Of a stretch of 64,000 bases of DNA, positions 1 to 9,286 are shown piece after piece. Origin of the DNA: Pontibacter virosus (lineage in GTDB: Bacteria > Bacteroidota > Bacteroidia > Cytophagales > Hymenobacteraceae); NCBI RefSeq assembly GCF_003096355.1, contig NZ_QEKI01000004.1, forward strand, positions 310,001-374,000. The letters run 5' to 3'. Each line of letters begins with the position of its first letter. Within the stretch, counting starts at the first letter, position 1. A model generated the notes under the pieces. That model was not told where the DNA came from. It made no database searches and worked only from the letters and a program-made list of their open reading frames with translations. Both the position numbers and the translations under genes were made by a program.

Positions 1-275
1 TATATATTTGGTAAATTGGTATACATAATGGGGCGTACATGCTTATATCTGATATTTAGGGGTCTCTGATATAGGTATAGCTTGCTATGTATTGTAGCTG
101 CGGCTGTTGCAGGTATAGTAACTTATGGTGTTTTATAACTTCGCCTGTGTGGCGGGCTCTCGATTTCAACCAAGTTTCCTATCAGAATGACAGTAAGTTT
201 TTAGCCTGTTTTCTTAAATCTGAAACGACCCTACCCTAGAACAACAATTTAACCATTAACAATTTAACAATGCAC
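1..275. other. Gene-free left edge of window
   Basis: I find no convincing gene, tRNA or structured RNA in this AT-rich stretch. It holds two copies of the dispersed GGTATAG word near 70 and 112. Its right end is the low-complexity arm at 242-271, described separately. Confidence 0.6.
242..271. repeat. Solo 3' arm of an AT-rich inverted-arm element (A)
   Basis: The segment contains AACAATTTAACCATT followed by another ACAATTTAAC and has almost no G. It is nearly identical to the right arm of the complete element at 61219-61363. It lies 4 bases from the stop codon of the leftward gene that ends at 276. The expected C-poor partner to the left is not in the window, so it is either outside or absent. 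Confidence 0.6.
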
Positions 276-695
276 CTAATCCTTAAACCGCTTCCACTTA
301 ATCATCATGTACTTGTCTCCGAGTTCGGTGATCATCATGCCGGCGCCTTTTAGGTTGGCGCTGTTCTTCATATGCTCTACCAGTTCGGTGTGGTTCAGGA
401 TTTTGTAGGTGGGGTGATACTCAGTCTGCTCCGGAGCCTTGATTTTGTACTTGCGCACCCAGTTCATGATCGAAACGTGGCTTATGCCCAGAATCCGCTC
501 AATCTCGCGGTAGCTGATGCCTTCGATGTAAAGCTGCAGGGCCTTGGTTACGTAATAGCTGTCAATCCCCTTCCCAAGTTTATTCACTGTGAAGTAATAA
601 CTGCACTTTTTACAGCGGTAACGCTGCCTGTCGTTGATGATGCCGCTCTTCACGACTTCCAGAGCACTGCAGCGAGGACAAAGGGGTTTCTTCAT
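276..695 (-). CDS. Orphan IS1/InsA-type zinc-ribbon and HTH protein
   Basis: A 139-residue protein with an N-terminal zinc ribbon (CPRC at residues 6-9, CKKC about 20 residues later), as in the InsA part of IS1 and in IS1595 transposases. A helix-turn-helix follows (YREIERILGISHVSIMNWV, roughly 62-80). The last 45 residues match no transposase catalytic domain that I recognise. No InsB/DDE gene and no terminal inverted repeats are visible nearby, so this is probably a domesticated DNA-binding protein and not an active element. It starts at ATG 695 and is monocistronic. Function is unknown; a transcriptional regulator is a guess. Confidence 0.7.
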   Translation of the reverse strand: MKKPLCPRCSALEVVKSGIINDRQRYRCKKCSYYFTVNKLGKGIDSYYVTKALQLYIEGISYREIERILGISHVSIMNWVRKYKIKAPEQTEYHPTYKILNHTELVEHMKNSANLKGAGMMITELGDKYMMIKWKRFKD

Positions 696-892
696 AAAGG
701 ACTAAGGTATAGCGGCTTTTGAAATCAGGTATACTAATTTAGCATAACTATATCAATTTAGCAAACTTTAGTATAAAGTCTATATTTTTAAGTATCAGCA
801 GGTTAAGGGCAATCAAATCAGGAGTTTATAATTAAACTGAGTTCTACCTGTAACTATCCATTTCATTGGTAGGTATACCTGCCGGGCACCAT

Positions 893-921
893 AAAAAAGC
901 CCAGCCGGTATGGCAAGGCTT
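893..921 (-). terminator. Probable terminator of the SDR gene
   Basis: Read leftward, an AAGCC...GGGCTT hairpin is followed by a run of six T. It lies about 60 bases past the stop codon of the SDR gene. The stem is short and imperfect. Confidence 0.4.
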
Positions 922-980
922 CAAGATAATCCCTATGCTGTCTGTTATATCTCTAGTTGGTTAAGAAAATGCTTTAAGCG

Positions 981-1715
981 CTATACCTCCATATCCCGCA
1001 CCGATACCAACACGTCATCAAAATCGTCAGTGTTATCTAGGAACCAGACGATTTTGCGGCCCACTTCTTCCGGTGAGGCCAGTTCCCCTTGTTCTTTATA
1101 ATCTATAAATCGTTGCACGTTACTGAATTTCTGCGCGTCGCTTTCCCGAATATGCTCCTGCATGGCGGTGTCTACCACGCCCGGTGACAAAGAGAATACC
1201 CGCACGCCAGAGGCACGCACATTCTGTTCCTGCTGTATCGTCTGCGATAGCATATCGATCGCCGCTTTGGAAGCGCAGTAGCTAGCCCAGCCATCTATTG
1301 GGTATCTTCCAGCCCCTGAGCTAACATTCACTATCACTTTGGGAACCTGCAGTGGCCTGTATACATACAGAAAGCTGTTCATCAGCATAGCCGGCACGAT
1401 CACGTTGATATCAAACACGAATTCAAAACGCTCGTTTGGCATCCCCTCGCCCACATAGCCAATGTCGCCCAAAACGCCTGCATTGTTAATCAGCACAAGC
1501 TTCTGAGCGTCTCTATAAGGAACAAACACTTTGTGCAGGTTGTGCTCTACGGCAGGTATATCCGAAAAGTCAAGCGGCTGATGCCGGTAGTTTTTGTGCT
1601 GTATGGTGCTGTTGCGGCAAACCCCGATTACAAAGTTATTCTCGTCCTGCAGCAGTTCTTCGGCAATCGCCTTGCCTATACCTTTGCTTGTTCCGGTGAT
1701 GAAGTAGTAGTTCAT
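981..1715 (-). CDS. SDR family NAD(P)-dependent oxidoreductase
   Basis: A 244-residue classical short-chain dehydrogenase. The cofactor motif TGTSKGIG is at residues 7-14, NNAG near residue 77, and the catalytic Ser and YxxxK (SSGAGRYP...YCASK) lie around 131-150. The sequence resembles the benzil/sepiapterin-reductase-like branch of the family, but the substrate cannot be read from the sequence. It is transcribed alone, downstream of hslU but separated from it by a terminator and a 345-base spacer. ATG 1715 lies 2 bases from the end of an inverted-arm element. Confidence 0.85.
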   Translation of the reverse strand: MNYYFITGTSKGIGKAIAEELLQDENNFVIGVCRNSTIQHKNYRHQPLDFSDIPAVEHNLHKVFVPYRDAQKLVLINNAGVLGDIGYVGEGMPNERFEFVFDINVIVPAMLMNSFLYVYRPLQVPKVIVNVSSGAGRYPIDGWASYCASKAAIDMLSQTIQQEQNVRASGVRVFSLSPGVVDTAMQEHIRESDAQKFSNVQRFIDYKEQGELASPEEVGRKIVWFLDNTDDFDDVLVSVRDMEV

Positions 1716-1820
1716 GGAAGTTTAGGAGTTTGAGGGTTTAGGAGTTAAGAGCTGTTCTAAACATACAATTTTTAGATCGTGTATTGATTATACCTAAACC
1801 CGGTAGCAGATGTTTCTGCA

Positions 1821-1870
1821 AACAAAAAAGCTGGTGCCCCTGCCTTCACAGAAACTCCAGCTTTTGTTTT
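1821..1870. terminator. Terminator downstream of hslU
   Basis: AAAAAGCTGG at the left pairs with CCAGCTTTTGTTTT at 1857-1870. Read leftward the hairpin ends in TTTTTTGTTT, so it should stop transcripts from the lon-porQ-hslU operon. The stem also carries a T-rich tail rightward. Confidence 0.7.
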
Positions 1871-1879
1871 CACGAGCTG

Positions 1880-2035
1880 TAAAACAGCTTTATTTTAAGA
1901 GTCACAGGATATGCTCATGTGGCAGCACCTCCAAAAGTCCGTGTCCGCTTCGGATAGGTGGTGACCTGTCTCTACAATGAAACGGAAATGCTTCGTAGCA
2001 CCACGACGTTACCATGTAACCTCGCTACACTTCAA
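1880..2035 (-). ncRNA. Possible structured RNA in the hslU-SDR spacer
   Basis: On the leftward strand the spacer can fold into several nested stems: GTAGC/GCTAC enclosing GGTTAC/GTAAC, CACCT/AGGTG enclosing TCCG/CGGA, and an outer ACAGG/CCTGT. The stretch is followed by the terminator at 1821-1870. I could not match it to 6S, SRP, tmRNA or RNase P RNA, and I see no TAnnTTTG promoter directly before it. It may equally be just the 3' untranslated region of hslU. Confidence 0.25.
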
Positions 2036-2060
2036 CTTCCCAACTCTAAAACTCCTAAAC

Positions 2061-3458
2061 TTAAAGAATATATTGGCTCAGATCACGGTTCTTCACCATA
2101 TCAGACAGCCTTTCCAGCACCATCTCGCGGTTGATGACGATGTGGGCGTTGGGGCCTATTTTGTCCGGCACGTCGAAGAGGATGTCGTTGAGCAGGCGGC
2201 TCATGACCGTGTGCAGACGGCGGGCACCGATGTTCTCTACTTCGGAGTTGACTTCAAAGGCGATAGACGCAATCTCGTCCAGAGCTTCGTCGGCAAAGCT
2301 CAATTCTACGTCCTCTGCTTTCAGTAGCGCTTCGTACTGCTTCGTCAGGGCATTTTTCGGGAATTTCAGGATCTGGTAGAAGTCGTCCTTGGTGAGGCTC
2401 TGCAACTCTACGCGAATCGGGAAACGACCCTGCAATTCAGGTATAAGATCCGACGGCTTGGCCACATGGAAGGCACCGGCGGCGATGAACAGGATGTGGT
2501 CGGTGTTGATGACGCCATACTTGGTGTTCACGGTAGAGCCCTCTACAATCGGCAGGAGATCGCGCTGCACACCTTCACGGCTCACATCGGGACCACCTCC
2601 GCCTTTGTTGCTTGCGCTGGCTACTTTGTCAATCTCGTCAATAAAGATCACACCGGAGTTTTCCGCCTTAAAGATGGCCTCCTCCTTTACCTCGTCCATG
2701 TCAATCAGCTTGGAGGCTTCTTCCTCCAGCAAAATTTTGCGGGCTTCGGCAATGGTCACTTTGCGCTTTTTGGTCTTTTTGGGCATCATGCCGCTGATCA
2801 TCTCCTGGATGTTCATCATCGAAGCCTCGTCCATACCTGGCCCCATAGCACCTATACCCGGCATGGCGCTCTGCTGAATACGGATTTCGATCTTGCGGTC
2901 TTCCAGCTCCCCGTTGCGGATTTTCTCTCTGAATTTCTCGCGCGTACGCTCATTCAGTTCATAATCGTTGTCCGGCATGCCGTTCGAATCAGCACTACTT
3001 GAGAAGCTTGGTGTTGCGCGGCCACCCTGAATCGGCGGAATCAGCGCATCGAGGATGATGTCTTCCACCACCTCGGCGGCTTTCTGCTTCACTTCTTCCT
3101 TTTTCCGGGTCTTTACCATGTTCACCGATTGCTCCACGAGGTCGCGCACCATGCTTTCTACATCGCGTCCTACGTAGCCTACTTCGGTAAACTTAGATGC
3201 CTCCACTTTGGTGAAAGGCGCATCGGCAATCTTAGCCAAACGACGGGCGATTTCGGTTTTACCCACACCCGTTGCACCGATCATCAGAATATTGTTGGGC
3301 ACTATTTCACGGCGAATGCTCTCGTCGGCATTCATGCGGCGCCAGCGGTTGCGCAGTGCAATGGCTACGTTTCGTTTGGCGTCTTTCTGCCCGATAATAT
3401 ATTTATCCAGCTCCTCTACAATCTGGGCTGGGGTCAAATGCTCAATTGAATCTAACAT
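2061..3458 (-). CDS. hslU: HslU, ATPase subunit of the HslUV protease
   Basis: A 465-residue AAA+ unfoldase that feeds substrates to the HslV peptidase in the cytoplasm. The N-terminus LTPAQIVEELDKYIIGQ and the Walker A GATGVGKTEIARRL (about 60-73) are typical. The intermediate domain is methionine- and lysine-rich (about 200-240), Walker B is VIFIDEIDK, and the C-terminal LSQYIL tail is the one that docks into HslV. It is the last gene of a leftward lon-porQ-hslU run, 53 bases after porQ. No hslV is in the window, which is unusual compared with the hslVU operons of proteobacteria. ATG 3458 gives the full family length. Confidence 0.95.
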   Translation of the reverse strand: MLDSIEHLTPAQIVEELDKYIIGQKDAKRNVAIALRNRWRRMNADESIRREIVPNNILMIGATGVGKTEIARRLAKIADAPFTKVEASKFTEVGYVGRDVESMVRDLVEQSVNMVKTRKKEEVKQKAAEVVEDIILDALIPPIQGGRATPSFSSSADSNGMPDNDYELNERTREKFREKIRNGELEDRKIEIRIQQSAMPGIGAMGPGMDEASMMNIQEMISGMMPKKTKKRKVTIAEARKILLEEEASKLIDMDEVKEEAIFKAENSGVIFIDEIDKVASASNKGGGGPDVSREGVQRDLLPIVEGSTVNTKYGVINTDHILFIAAGAFHVAKPSDLIPELQGRFPIRVELQSLTKDDFYQILKFPKNALTKQYEALLKAEDVELSFADEALDEIASIAFEVNSEVENIGARRLHTVMSRLLNDILFDVPDKIGPNAHIVINREMVLERLSDMVKNRDLSQYIL

Positions 3459-3511
3459 TTTCTCTATTTAAAAATTTAAACCCGGCAGCCATATACCAGG
3501 TATAGGCTGCC

Positions 3512-4561
3512 TTACTCTTTACGCTTACGTTTCAGGAACGTACCTGTGTCGGTGCTGAGCGTAACATAATGTGTGCCGCCCGACGGGTGAAATAAGGCAC
3601 TACCGTAGTTTAACTCAAAAGCCCGAACCCGCAGCATGGCTCCTACTGAGAAACCAGCACCACCAGCGTTGCTGTCGAGCCGCAGCTCTTTTCGCCGCAA
3701 ATGGTTGTATCCGGCCCGCACCTGAAAGTTGTTGCTGAAGATAAACTCTGTGCCCACCACAAAGTGCCGGGCTATCATATCGCTTAGTTTCTTTTCCTCT
3801 TCTACCTCGTTGCCGTTCGCATCGAGCTGGCCCGATGCGTTGGGGTCCAGGTATACAACGTCAAAACGGTACAGGTGGTGTGCCGTGAGCGACAAACGAA
3901 CCGGCATGTGCTCCGGTTTATAGCTTGTCCCCAACTGCAGGTCAAAGGGCATGGCCTGTCGGTCAGCACCGGTAAAGGTACGCACCTGGTAGCCGATATT
4001 CTTAAACGCCATACCAATGTTCAGGTCATGCTCGGGGTGCCGGAAAGCGCCTCCTACATCGGCCAGTATACCTACCGCTTTATCACCCGCCATACTCGAA
4101 ATGGCCAGCTTCGCGGTTGCGCCCAGAGTAAAGGCCTCTACCTGCCGTGCATGGCTTAGACTGAAGGTATAGTCGTTGACTGAAAAACTGCCTTCTTCCA
4201 TACCTGTCAGGTCGCGTTGCACAAAGTCCCCGTAGTTCAGGTAATTCAGGCTGGCGGACCAGCGGCCATACCTTGGCGTGCTGAAGGCGTAGGCCACATT
4301 GCTCTGCCGGATGTCAGCTAAGTAACCAACATAGGTCAGGGAAAGTTGTTGGTCCATCGCCTCGCTCAACAAAGCGGGGTTCGATGCCACCATGTTCACA
4401 TCATGGCCGGGGGCACTCACGTTTATGCCCCCAAGTGCTGCCACTTTCGCGTTGCCGGGCAACTGCAAGAAAGGAAAACCGCGCTGCCCGCCTACCTGCG
4501 CCCATCCCATGAGCGGAAAGCCCAGGAACAAAGCAAGCAATAGGAGAACAACAAGTTTCAC
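3512..4561 (-). CDS. porQ: PorQ, type IX secretion outer-membrane protein
   Basis: A 349-residue protein of the PorV/PorQ beta-barrel type with a signal peptide (residues 1-21, ending GWAQ). Then comes the typical start of mature PorQ (FLQLPGNAKVAALGG), asparagine-rich strands, and GYNHLRRKEL near the C-terminus. In Bacteroidota PorQ works with PorZ in the T9SS attachment complex that fixes exported proteins at the surface. The start is GTG 4561, only 2 bases after the lon stop codon, which suggests translational coupling. The assignment rests on motif recall, not on a search. Confidence 0.8.
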   Translation of the reverse strand: MKLVVLLLLALFLGFPLMGWAQVGGQRGFPFLQLPGNAKVAALGGINVSAPGHDVNMVASNPALLSEAMDQQLSLTYVGYLADIRQSNVAYAFSTPRYGRWSASLNYLNYGDFVQRDLTGMEEGSFSVNDYTFSLSHARQVEAFTLGATAKLAISSMAGDKAVGILADVGGAFRHPEHDLNIGMAFKNIGYQVRTFTGADRQAMPFDLQLGTSYKPEHMPVRLSLTAHHLYRFDVVYLDPNASGQLDANGNEVEEEKKLSDMIARHFVVGTEFIFSNNFQVRAGYNHLRRKELRLDSNAGGAGFSVGAMLRVRAFELNYGSALFHPSGGTHYVTLSTDTGTFLKRKRKE

Positions 4562-4563
4562 CT

Positions 4564-7053
4564 TTAGATGTTTATACCTTTGACATCCTCCGACACCGTC
4601 AGATTAAGCGGGTGCTTCACTTTCTGCTTGAGCAAGGCAATCTGCACCACGTCATCCACGCGGTCTACATAGTGAATGTGCAGGCCTTTGATGTACTGAT
4701 CCGGTATCTCCGTGATGTCTTTGCGGTTTTTCTGGCAGAGGATCACATCGGTTATACCTGCCCGCTTGGCAGCCAGAATTTTCTCCTTTATACCGCCCAC
4801 CGGCAGTACCTTACCGCGCAGCGTGATCTCGCCCGTCATCGCCAGGCGCGACTTCACTTTGCGCTGCGTGAACACTGAGGCAATGGAGGTGAAGATGGCT
4901 ATACCTGCCGACGGACCGTCTTTTGGCACGGCGCCTTCCGGGAAGTGAATGTGCAGGTCGTATTGGTCGAAAAGGCGGTAGTCGATGTCCAATAGCTCGG
5001 CGTGAGCTTTCAGGTACGAAATGGCCGTCATGGCCGACTCTTTCATCACATCACCCAACTGACCCGAAAGTGTCAGTTTGCCTTTGCCTTTGCTCAGAAT
5101 GGACTCAATGAACAGAATATCACCACCCACCGAGGTCCAGGCCAGACCTGTTACCACACCGGCTGTGTCAATATCCTGATAGATTTCTTTGTCGAAAGTC
5201 TCCGGACCGAGAATTTTCACCACGTCTTCCGGTTTGATAGAAGGGGCATACTTCTCCTCCATCGCCTTTTGCTTGGCCGTGTTGCGAACCAGTTGCCCGA
5301 TCTTACGCTCCAGGCTGCGCACACCCGACTCGCGGGTATAGTCGTCGATTACTTTCTGAAGCGTGGCTTTCGACATTTTCACGTCTTCTTCCTCCAGACC
5401 GTGCTCGCTCACCTGCTTCGGTACGAGGTGGCGCTTCGCGATCTCGGTCTTCTCTTCCAGGGTATAGCCGGTCAGCTCGATGATCTCCATACGGTCGCGC
5501 AGGGCAGGCTGAATGGTGTCCAGTGAGTTGGCTGTGGCAATGAAGAGCACCTTCGAGAGGTCGTACTCCACGTCCAGGTAGTTGTCCATGAAGGTATGGT
5601 TCTGCTCCGGGTCCAGCACCTCCAGCAAAGCCGAAGAAGGATCACCACGGAAGTCAGAGGCCAGTTTGTCGATCTCATCGAGGATGATGACCGGGTTGGA
5701 AGAGCCTACTTTTTTGATCTGGCTGATGATCTTGCCCGGCATGGCGCCCACATAGGTACGGCGGTGACCACGGATCTCCGCCTCGTCGCGCACGCCGCCC
5801 AGTGACATTCTGACATATTTACGACCCAATGCCGTAGCAATAGAACGCCCCAGAGAGGTTTTACCCACACCCGGAGGACCGTACAAGCACAAAATAGGCG
5901 CTTTCATGTCCTTTTTCAGCTTGAGCACGGCCAGGTACTCGATGATGCGCTCCTTCACCTTCTCCAGACCGTAGTGGTCGGCGTCCAGTATCTTTTTGGT
6001 GCGCTTCAGGTTGAAGTTATCTTTGGTGGTTTCGTTCCAAGGCAGATCCAGCAGAAACTCCAGGTAGTTGACCGCCACCGGGTACTCAGCTGCCTGCGGG
6101 TTGAGGCGGGCCAGTCGCTCGATCTCCTTGTTGAAATGCTTGGCCACCTGCTCCGGCCATTTCTTTTTCATGGAACGCTCGCGGAAGCGCTCGATCTCCT
6201 GATCGGGTCCCTCCTGCCCCAGTTCGTCCTGCAACACCTTGATCTGCTGACGTAGAAAGTAATCGCGTTGCTGCTGGTCAATGTCGGTGTGCACTTTGGT
6301 ATGGATTTCTTGCTTGAGCTCCAGCAGCTGGATCTCACGCAGCATAATCTCGAGGAGCTGCGTGCCGCGCTCCACGCCGTCGTTCACTTCCAGCAGCTTC
6401 TGTTTCTGCGCCACATCCACGTTCAGGTTGCTCGACAGGAAATGCGTCAGGAAACTCGGGCTGTCAATGTTATCAAGGGCGACCTGCGCCTCCTGCGGAA
6501 TCTCGGGGTTGAGTTTGAGCATTTTGGCGGCCGCATCTTTCAGCGAGTGCACCAGGGCTTTTACCTCTTTGCTCTTCTTGTTCGGGAAAGTGTCTTTGCA
6601 GTAGCTTACCTTAGCCGACAGATAAGGGTCTTCCTGCGTCACCTCCTCTATTTTGAAACGGCTCTGGCCCTGAATGATGATGGTCGTATTGCCATCGGGC
6701 AGCACCAACATTTTCAGGATCTTGGCCATGGTGCCGATCCCGTACAGGTCTTCGGCAGACGGGTCGTCGCTATTGGTGTTGCGCTGCGCCACCACCCCAA
6801 CGATCTTATCGCCTTTGTGGGCTTTGCGCACAAGGCGCACTGATTTTTTGCGGCTAACAGTAATAGGCAATACCACACCCGGAAACAATACTGTGTTGCG
6901 AACAGCCAGTAGAGGCAGTTCGTCCGGCATGTCTTCCGGCAGCATTTCTTCGTCAGGGTCTGTGGTGATTACCGGAATCAGATCGTCGCTATCATCTACC
7001 GACAAGTTTCCGATTAAAAGATGGTTGAGAAAGTTCTTCAGTGTATAGTTCAT
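4564..7053 (-). CDS. lon: Lon, ATP-dependent serine protease
   Basis: An 829-residue LonA. The LON substrate-binding domain ([19 protein letters not shown]) begins near residue 45 and a coiled-coil region follows. The AAA+ domain has [15 protein letters not shown], and the C-terminal protease has the Ser of PKDGPSAG and the Lys of [14 protein letters not shown]. The reading frame is open to 7158, but ATG 7053 (MNYTLKNFL) matches family starts. Lon degrades misfolded and regulatory proteins in the cytoplasm. It is the first gene of the operon with porQ and hslU. Confidence 0.95.
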   Translation of the reverse strand: MNYTLKNFLNHLLIGNLSVDDSDDLIPVITTDPDEEMLPEDMPDELPLLAVRNTVLFPGVVLPITVSRKKSVRLVRKAHKGDKIVGVVAQRNTNSDDPSAEDLYGIGTMAKILKMLVLPDGNTTIIIQGQSRFKIEEVTQEDPYLSAKVSYCKDTFPNKKSKEVKALVHSLKDAAAKMLKLNPEIPQEAQVALDNIDSPSFLTHFLSSNLNVDVAQKQKLLEVNDGVERGTQLLEIMLREIQLLELKQEIHTKVHTDIDQQQRDYFLRQQIKVLQDELGQEGPDQEIERFRERSMKKKWPEQVAKHFNKEIERLARLNPQAAEYPVAVNYLEFLLDLPWNETTKDNFNLKRTKKILDADHYGLEKVKERIIEYLAVLKLKKDMKAPILCLYGPPGVGKTSLGRSIATALGRKYVRMSLGGVRDEAEIRGHRRTYVGAMPGKIISQIKKVGSSNPVIILDEIDKLASDFRGDPSSALLEVLDPEQNHTFMDNYLDVEYDLSKVLFIATANSLDTIQPALRDRMEIIELTGYTLEEKTEIAKRHLVPKQVSEHGLEEEDVKMSKATLQKVIDDYTRESGVRSLERKIGQLVRNTAKQKAMEEKYAPSIKPEDVVKILGPETFDKEIYQDIDTAGVVTGLAWTSVGGDILFIESILSKGKGKLTLSGQLGDVMKESAMTAISYLKAHAELLDIDYRLFDQYDLHIHFPEGAVPKDGPSAGIAIFTSIASVFTQRKVKSRLAMTGEITLRGKVLPVGGIKEKILAAKRAGITDVILCQKNRKDITEIPDQYIKGLHIHYVDRVDDVVQIALLKQKVKHPLNLTVSEDVKGINI

Positions 7054-7246
7054 AGATTGTTTCAGTGCCAAATTGACATAAAGATAGTGGAAATTCTGCT
7101 TTATGCCTGTGGAGTGTATTATTGTCAAGAGCTGTGCCAAGTGCTCCTGTCCGCCCAAATTGTCGCATTAGCAGCCGTGTTGCTGCTTCTCCCCAAAATA
7201 TAAGGGATTATTAATAAATCGTTTCAGAACATAGGCTAAAAAATAA

Positions 7247-7254
7247 TATCTTTG
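7247..7254 (+). promoter_or_regulatory. -7 element TATCTTTG of the PorE-like gene
   Basis: A perfect match to the Bacteroidetes -7 consensus TAnnTTTG, 25 bases before the ATG. No clear TTTG is present at -33. Confidence 0.6.
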
Positions 7255-7279
7255 GTTTCAGGTATCATGCTCTGCGCCG

Positions 7280-9265
7280 ATGAAACGATTTAAAGCCCCT
7301 GTTTTCTTTCTGCTGCTGTTGCTGGCTCCGCTCCTGTGCATGGGTCAGCTAAAGCATACGCCATTGCAGGACGGGCCTGATGTGAAGGTGAAGAAAAAAG
7401 CCCCGAACCAGGAAATGCACCTGGATTTCCCAAACCTGAATAAGATCGCCCACTACAAGGACTCCAAAAAGCTATCGGAAATCCAGCGCCTGGAAAGACG
7501 CAAACAGTACGGACAGGCCCTTAGGCTGCTCGAAGGCTACGTGCGCAATTTCGGCATACAGAACTTCTACAAAGATACCAACCTGCTCTGGAGGCTGGGC
7601 CAGCTTTATGAGCGCCAGGGCATGCTGAACCAGGCCATGGAGGTATACCGCCTCGTGCTCAAGCACCACCGCAGCGATGTGCGCCAGGTGCAGTCCTACT
7701 ACGACTCGCTGGAACAGAACACCAAAGACTACTATGTGCCGCTGAGCTATTACTATGAGTTGGTAGAGTACCGCAAGTCTATCTCGACCTATCAGCCGCC
7801 ACGCGGGGTATACCTGAATATGGGCAACGGCATCAATTCCATTTACGAAGACTACGGCCCCACCCTCAACGCGGACAACAGTACACTTATCTTCACTTCG
7901 AAGCGTACTTTCCAGGGTATACAGAGCAAACCAAACGAAGACCTCTACTACTCCCATAACAACAACGGCTACTGGAGCGAGGCACAGTCTTTTGGCAAGC
8001 CCATCAACAGTATTTACAACGAAGGCTCCGCCACGCTCACCCGCGACGGCAAGACGCTTTACTTCGCCCGCTGCGAATCGCCGGACGGCTTTGGCAACTG
8101 CGACCTGTACAAAGCGACCTTGCAGCCCGACGGCAGCTGGCACGAGATCGAGAACCTGGGCCCGAATGTGAACAGCCCGTCCTGGGACTCGCAGCCTACC
8201 CTGTCGCCTAACGAAGACACGCTCTACTTTGCCTCTGACCGCCTGGGTGGCTTTGGTCTGTCCGACATCTACTTCACGCACAAGCTCAAAAACGGTCAGT
8301 GGGCACCGGCACAGAACATGGGCCCGATCATCAACACGCGCCAGAGCGAGGTGAGTCCTTTCTACCACCCCAAGTACAAGGTGCTCTACTTCAGTTCCCG
8401 CGGGCAGCTATTCAACTTTGGTGATTTCGACATTTACAAGACCTACCTGGTAGGCAACAAGTGGCAGGAACCGCGGAATATTGGTCCGCTCGTAAACGGG
8501 CGGGGCAGCGAGTACTACTTCACCATCGACTCGCAGTCGCAGAACCTGTACTATGCCCGCTCCGAAGAAAGCGACCTCAAAAACCTGGACCTCTTCTCTT
8601 TTCCGCTGCCGATGGAAGCGCACCCGCTGGCCGTGACCAAATTGGAGGGCGTCTTGCGCGACTCGGTTTCCAACAAACCGCTCTCGGGCATCATTTCCAT
8701 CATCGACCTGGACAATGGCATTGAGATCTCGTCGAAGTACATTCGTCCGGACGGCTCTTTTGCCTTCCACCTGATCGATAATTCGCGCTACATGATGATC
8801 ATCCAGAGTCCGGATTTCTTCACGATTGAGCGGGAACTGGCGCTGCAGCAGGACACCTCGCTGCAGATCATGACCAAAGTGATCGATCATAATATCCCGA
8901 TCGTGTTCCGAAACATTGAGTTTGAGCAGAACGAGTCGAATATCACGGCAGAAATGGAGCCTGTACTGGATGAAGTAGCTTACTTCCTGGTAGAGAACCC
9001 GGCTTTCCGATTGGAGATTGCGGGACACACGGATAGTGCCGGTGATCCTGAATTCAACCAGATTCTGTCGAAGGACCGTGCCGATGCCATCATGCAGTAC
9101 ATTCAGCATAAAGTGCGCATTGGGGATGGGCGCATCGACTCCTATGGCTATGGAAGCAGCAAGCCCTTGCGCGAAGAAAAGACAGAAGAGGACCGCCGCA
9201 TTAACCGCCGCGTAGAATTCCGATTGATAAAACCAGTACTACAGGGGCGAGGTATAGGAAGGTAG
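7280..9265 (+). CDS. PorE-like OmpA protein with propeller, T9SS-associated
   Basis: A 661-residue envelope protein. It has a signal peptide (residues 1-22), a TPR-like helical part (about 55-160), and a PD40-type beta-propeller with repeated DGKTLYFA / NEDTLYFASDR blades (about 190-440). A carboxypeptidase-regulatory-like fold follows (about 455-530), then an OmpA peptidoglycan-binding domain (IAGHTDSAGDPEFNQILSKDRAD). This domain order is that of PorE, which anchors the type IX machinery to peptidoglycan. Paralogues with the same layout exist in most Bacteroidota, so PorE itself is not certain. It is divergent from lon, near porQ. Confidence 0.75.
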   Translation: MKRFKAPVFFLLLLLAPLLCMGQLKHTPLQDGPDVKVKKKAPNQEMHLDFPNLNKIAHYKDSKKLSEIQRLERRKQYGQALRLLEGYVRNFGIQNFYKDTNLLWRLGQLYERQGMLNQAMEVYRLVLKHHRSDVRQVQSYYDSLEQNTKDYYVPLSYYYELVEYRKSISTYQPPRGVYLNMGNGINSIYEDYGPTLNADNSTLIFTSKRTFQGIQSKPNEDLYYSHNNNGYWSEAQSFGKPINSIYNEGSATLTRDGKTLYFARCESPDGFGNCDLYKATLQPDGSWHEIENLGPNVNSPSWDSQPTLSPNEDTLYFASDRLGGFGLSDIYFTHKLKNGQWAPAQNMGPIINTRQSEVSPFYHPKYKVLYFSSRGQLFNFGDFDIYKTYLVGNKWQEPRNIGPLVNGRGSEYYFTIDSQSQNLYYARSEESDLKNLDLFSFPLPMEAHPLAVTKLEGVLRDSVSNKPLSGIISIIDLDNGIEISSKYIRPDGSFAFHLIDNSRYMMIIQSPDFFTIERELALQQDTSLQIMTKVIDHNIPIVFRNIEFEQNESNITAEMEPVLDEVAYFLVENPAFRLEIAGHTDSAGDPEFNQILSKDRADAIMQYIQHKVRIGDGRIDSYGYGSSKPLREEKTEEDRRINRRVEFRLIKPVLQGRGIGR

Positions 9266-9286
9266 TTTAATTGTTTTCTATGCCTT

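Larger units (their letters stand above)
1718..2062. repeat. Inverted-arm intergenic element (B)
   Basis: A perfect 14-base inverted repeat (AAGTTTAGGAGTTT at 1718-1731; its complement at 2049-2062) is extended on both sides by degenerate copies of the same word. The left arm has no C and the right arm no G. In the leftward reading direction the element begins inside the hslU stop codon and ends 2 bases before the SDR start codon, so it fills the whole intergenic gap. The 317-base interior holds a terminator and a region rich in hairpins. Confidence 0.6.

Noticed and set aside
7054..7158. N-terminal extension of Lon in the longer open frame
   Set aside because: The extra 35 residues resemble no Lon protein, and ATG 7053 matches family starts.
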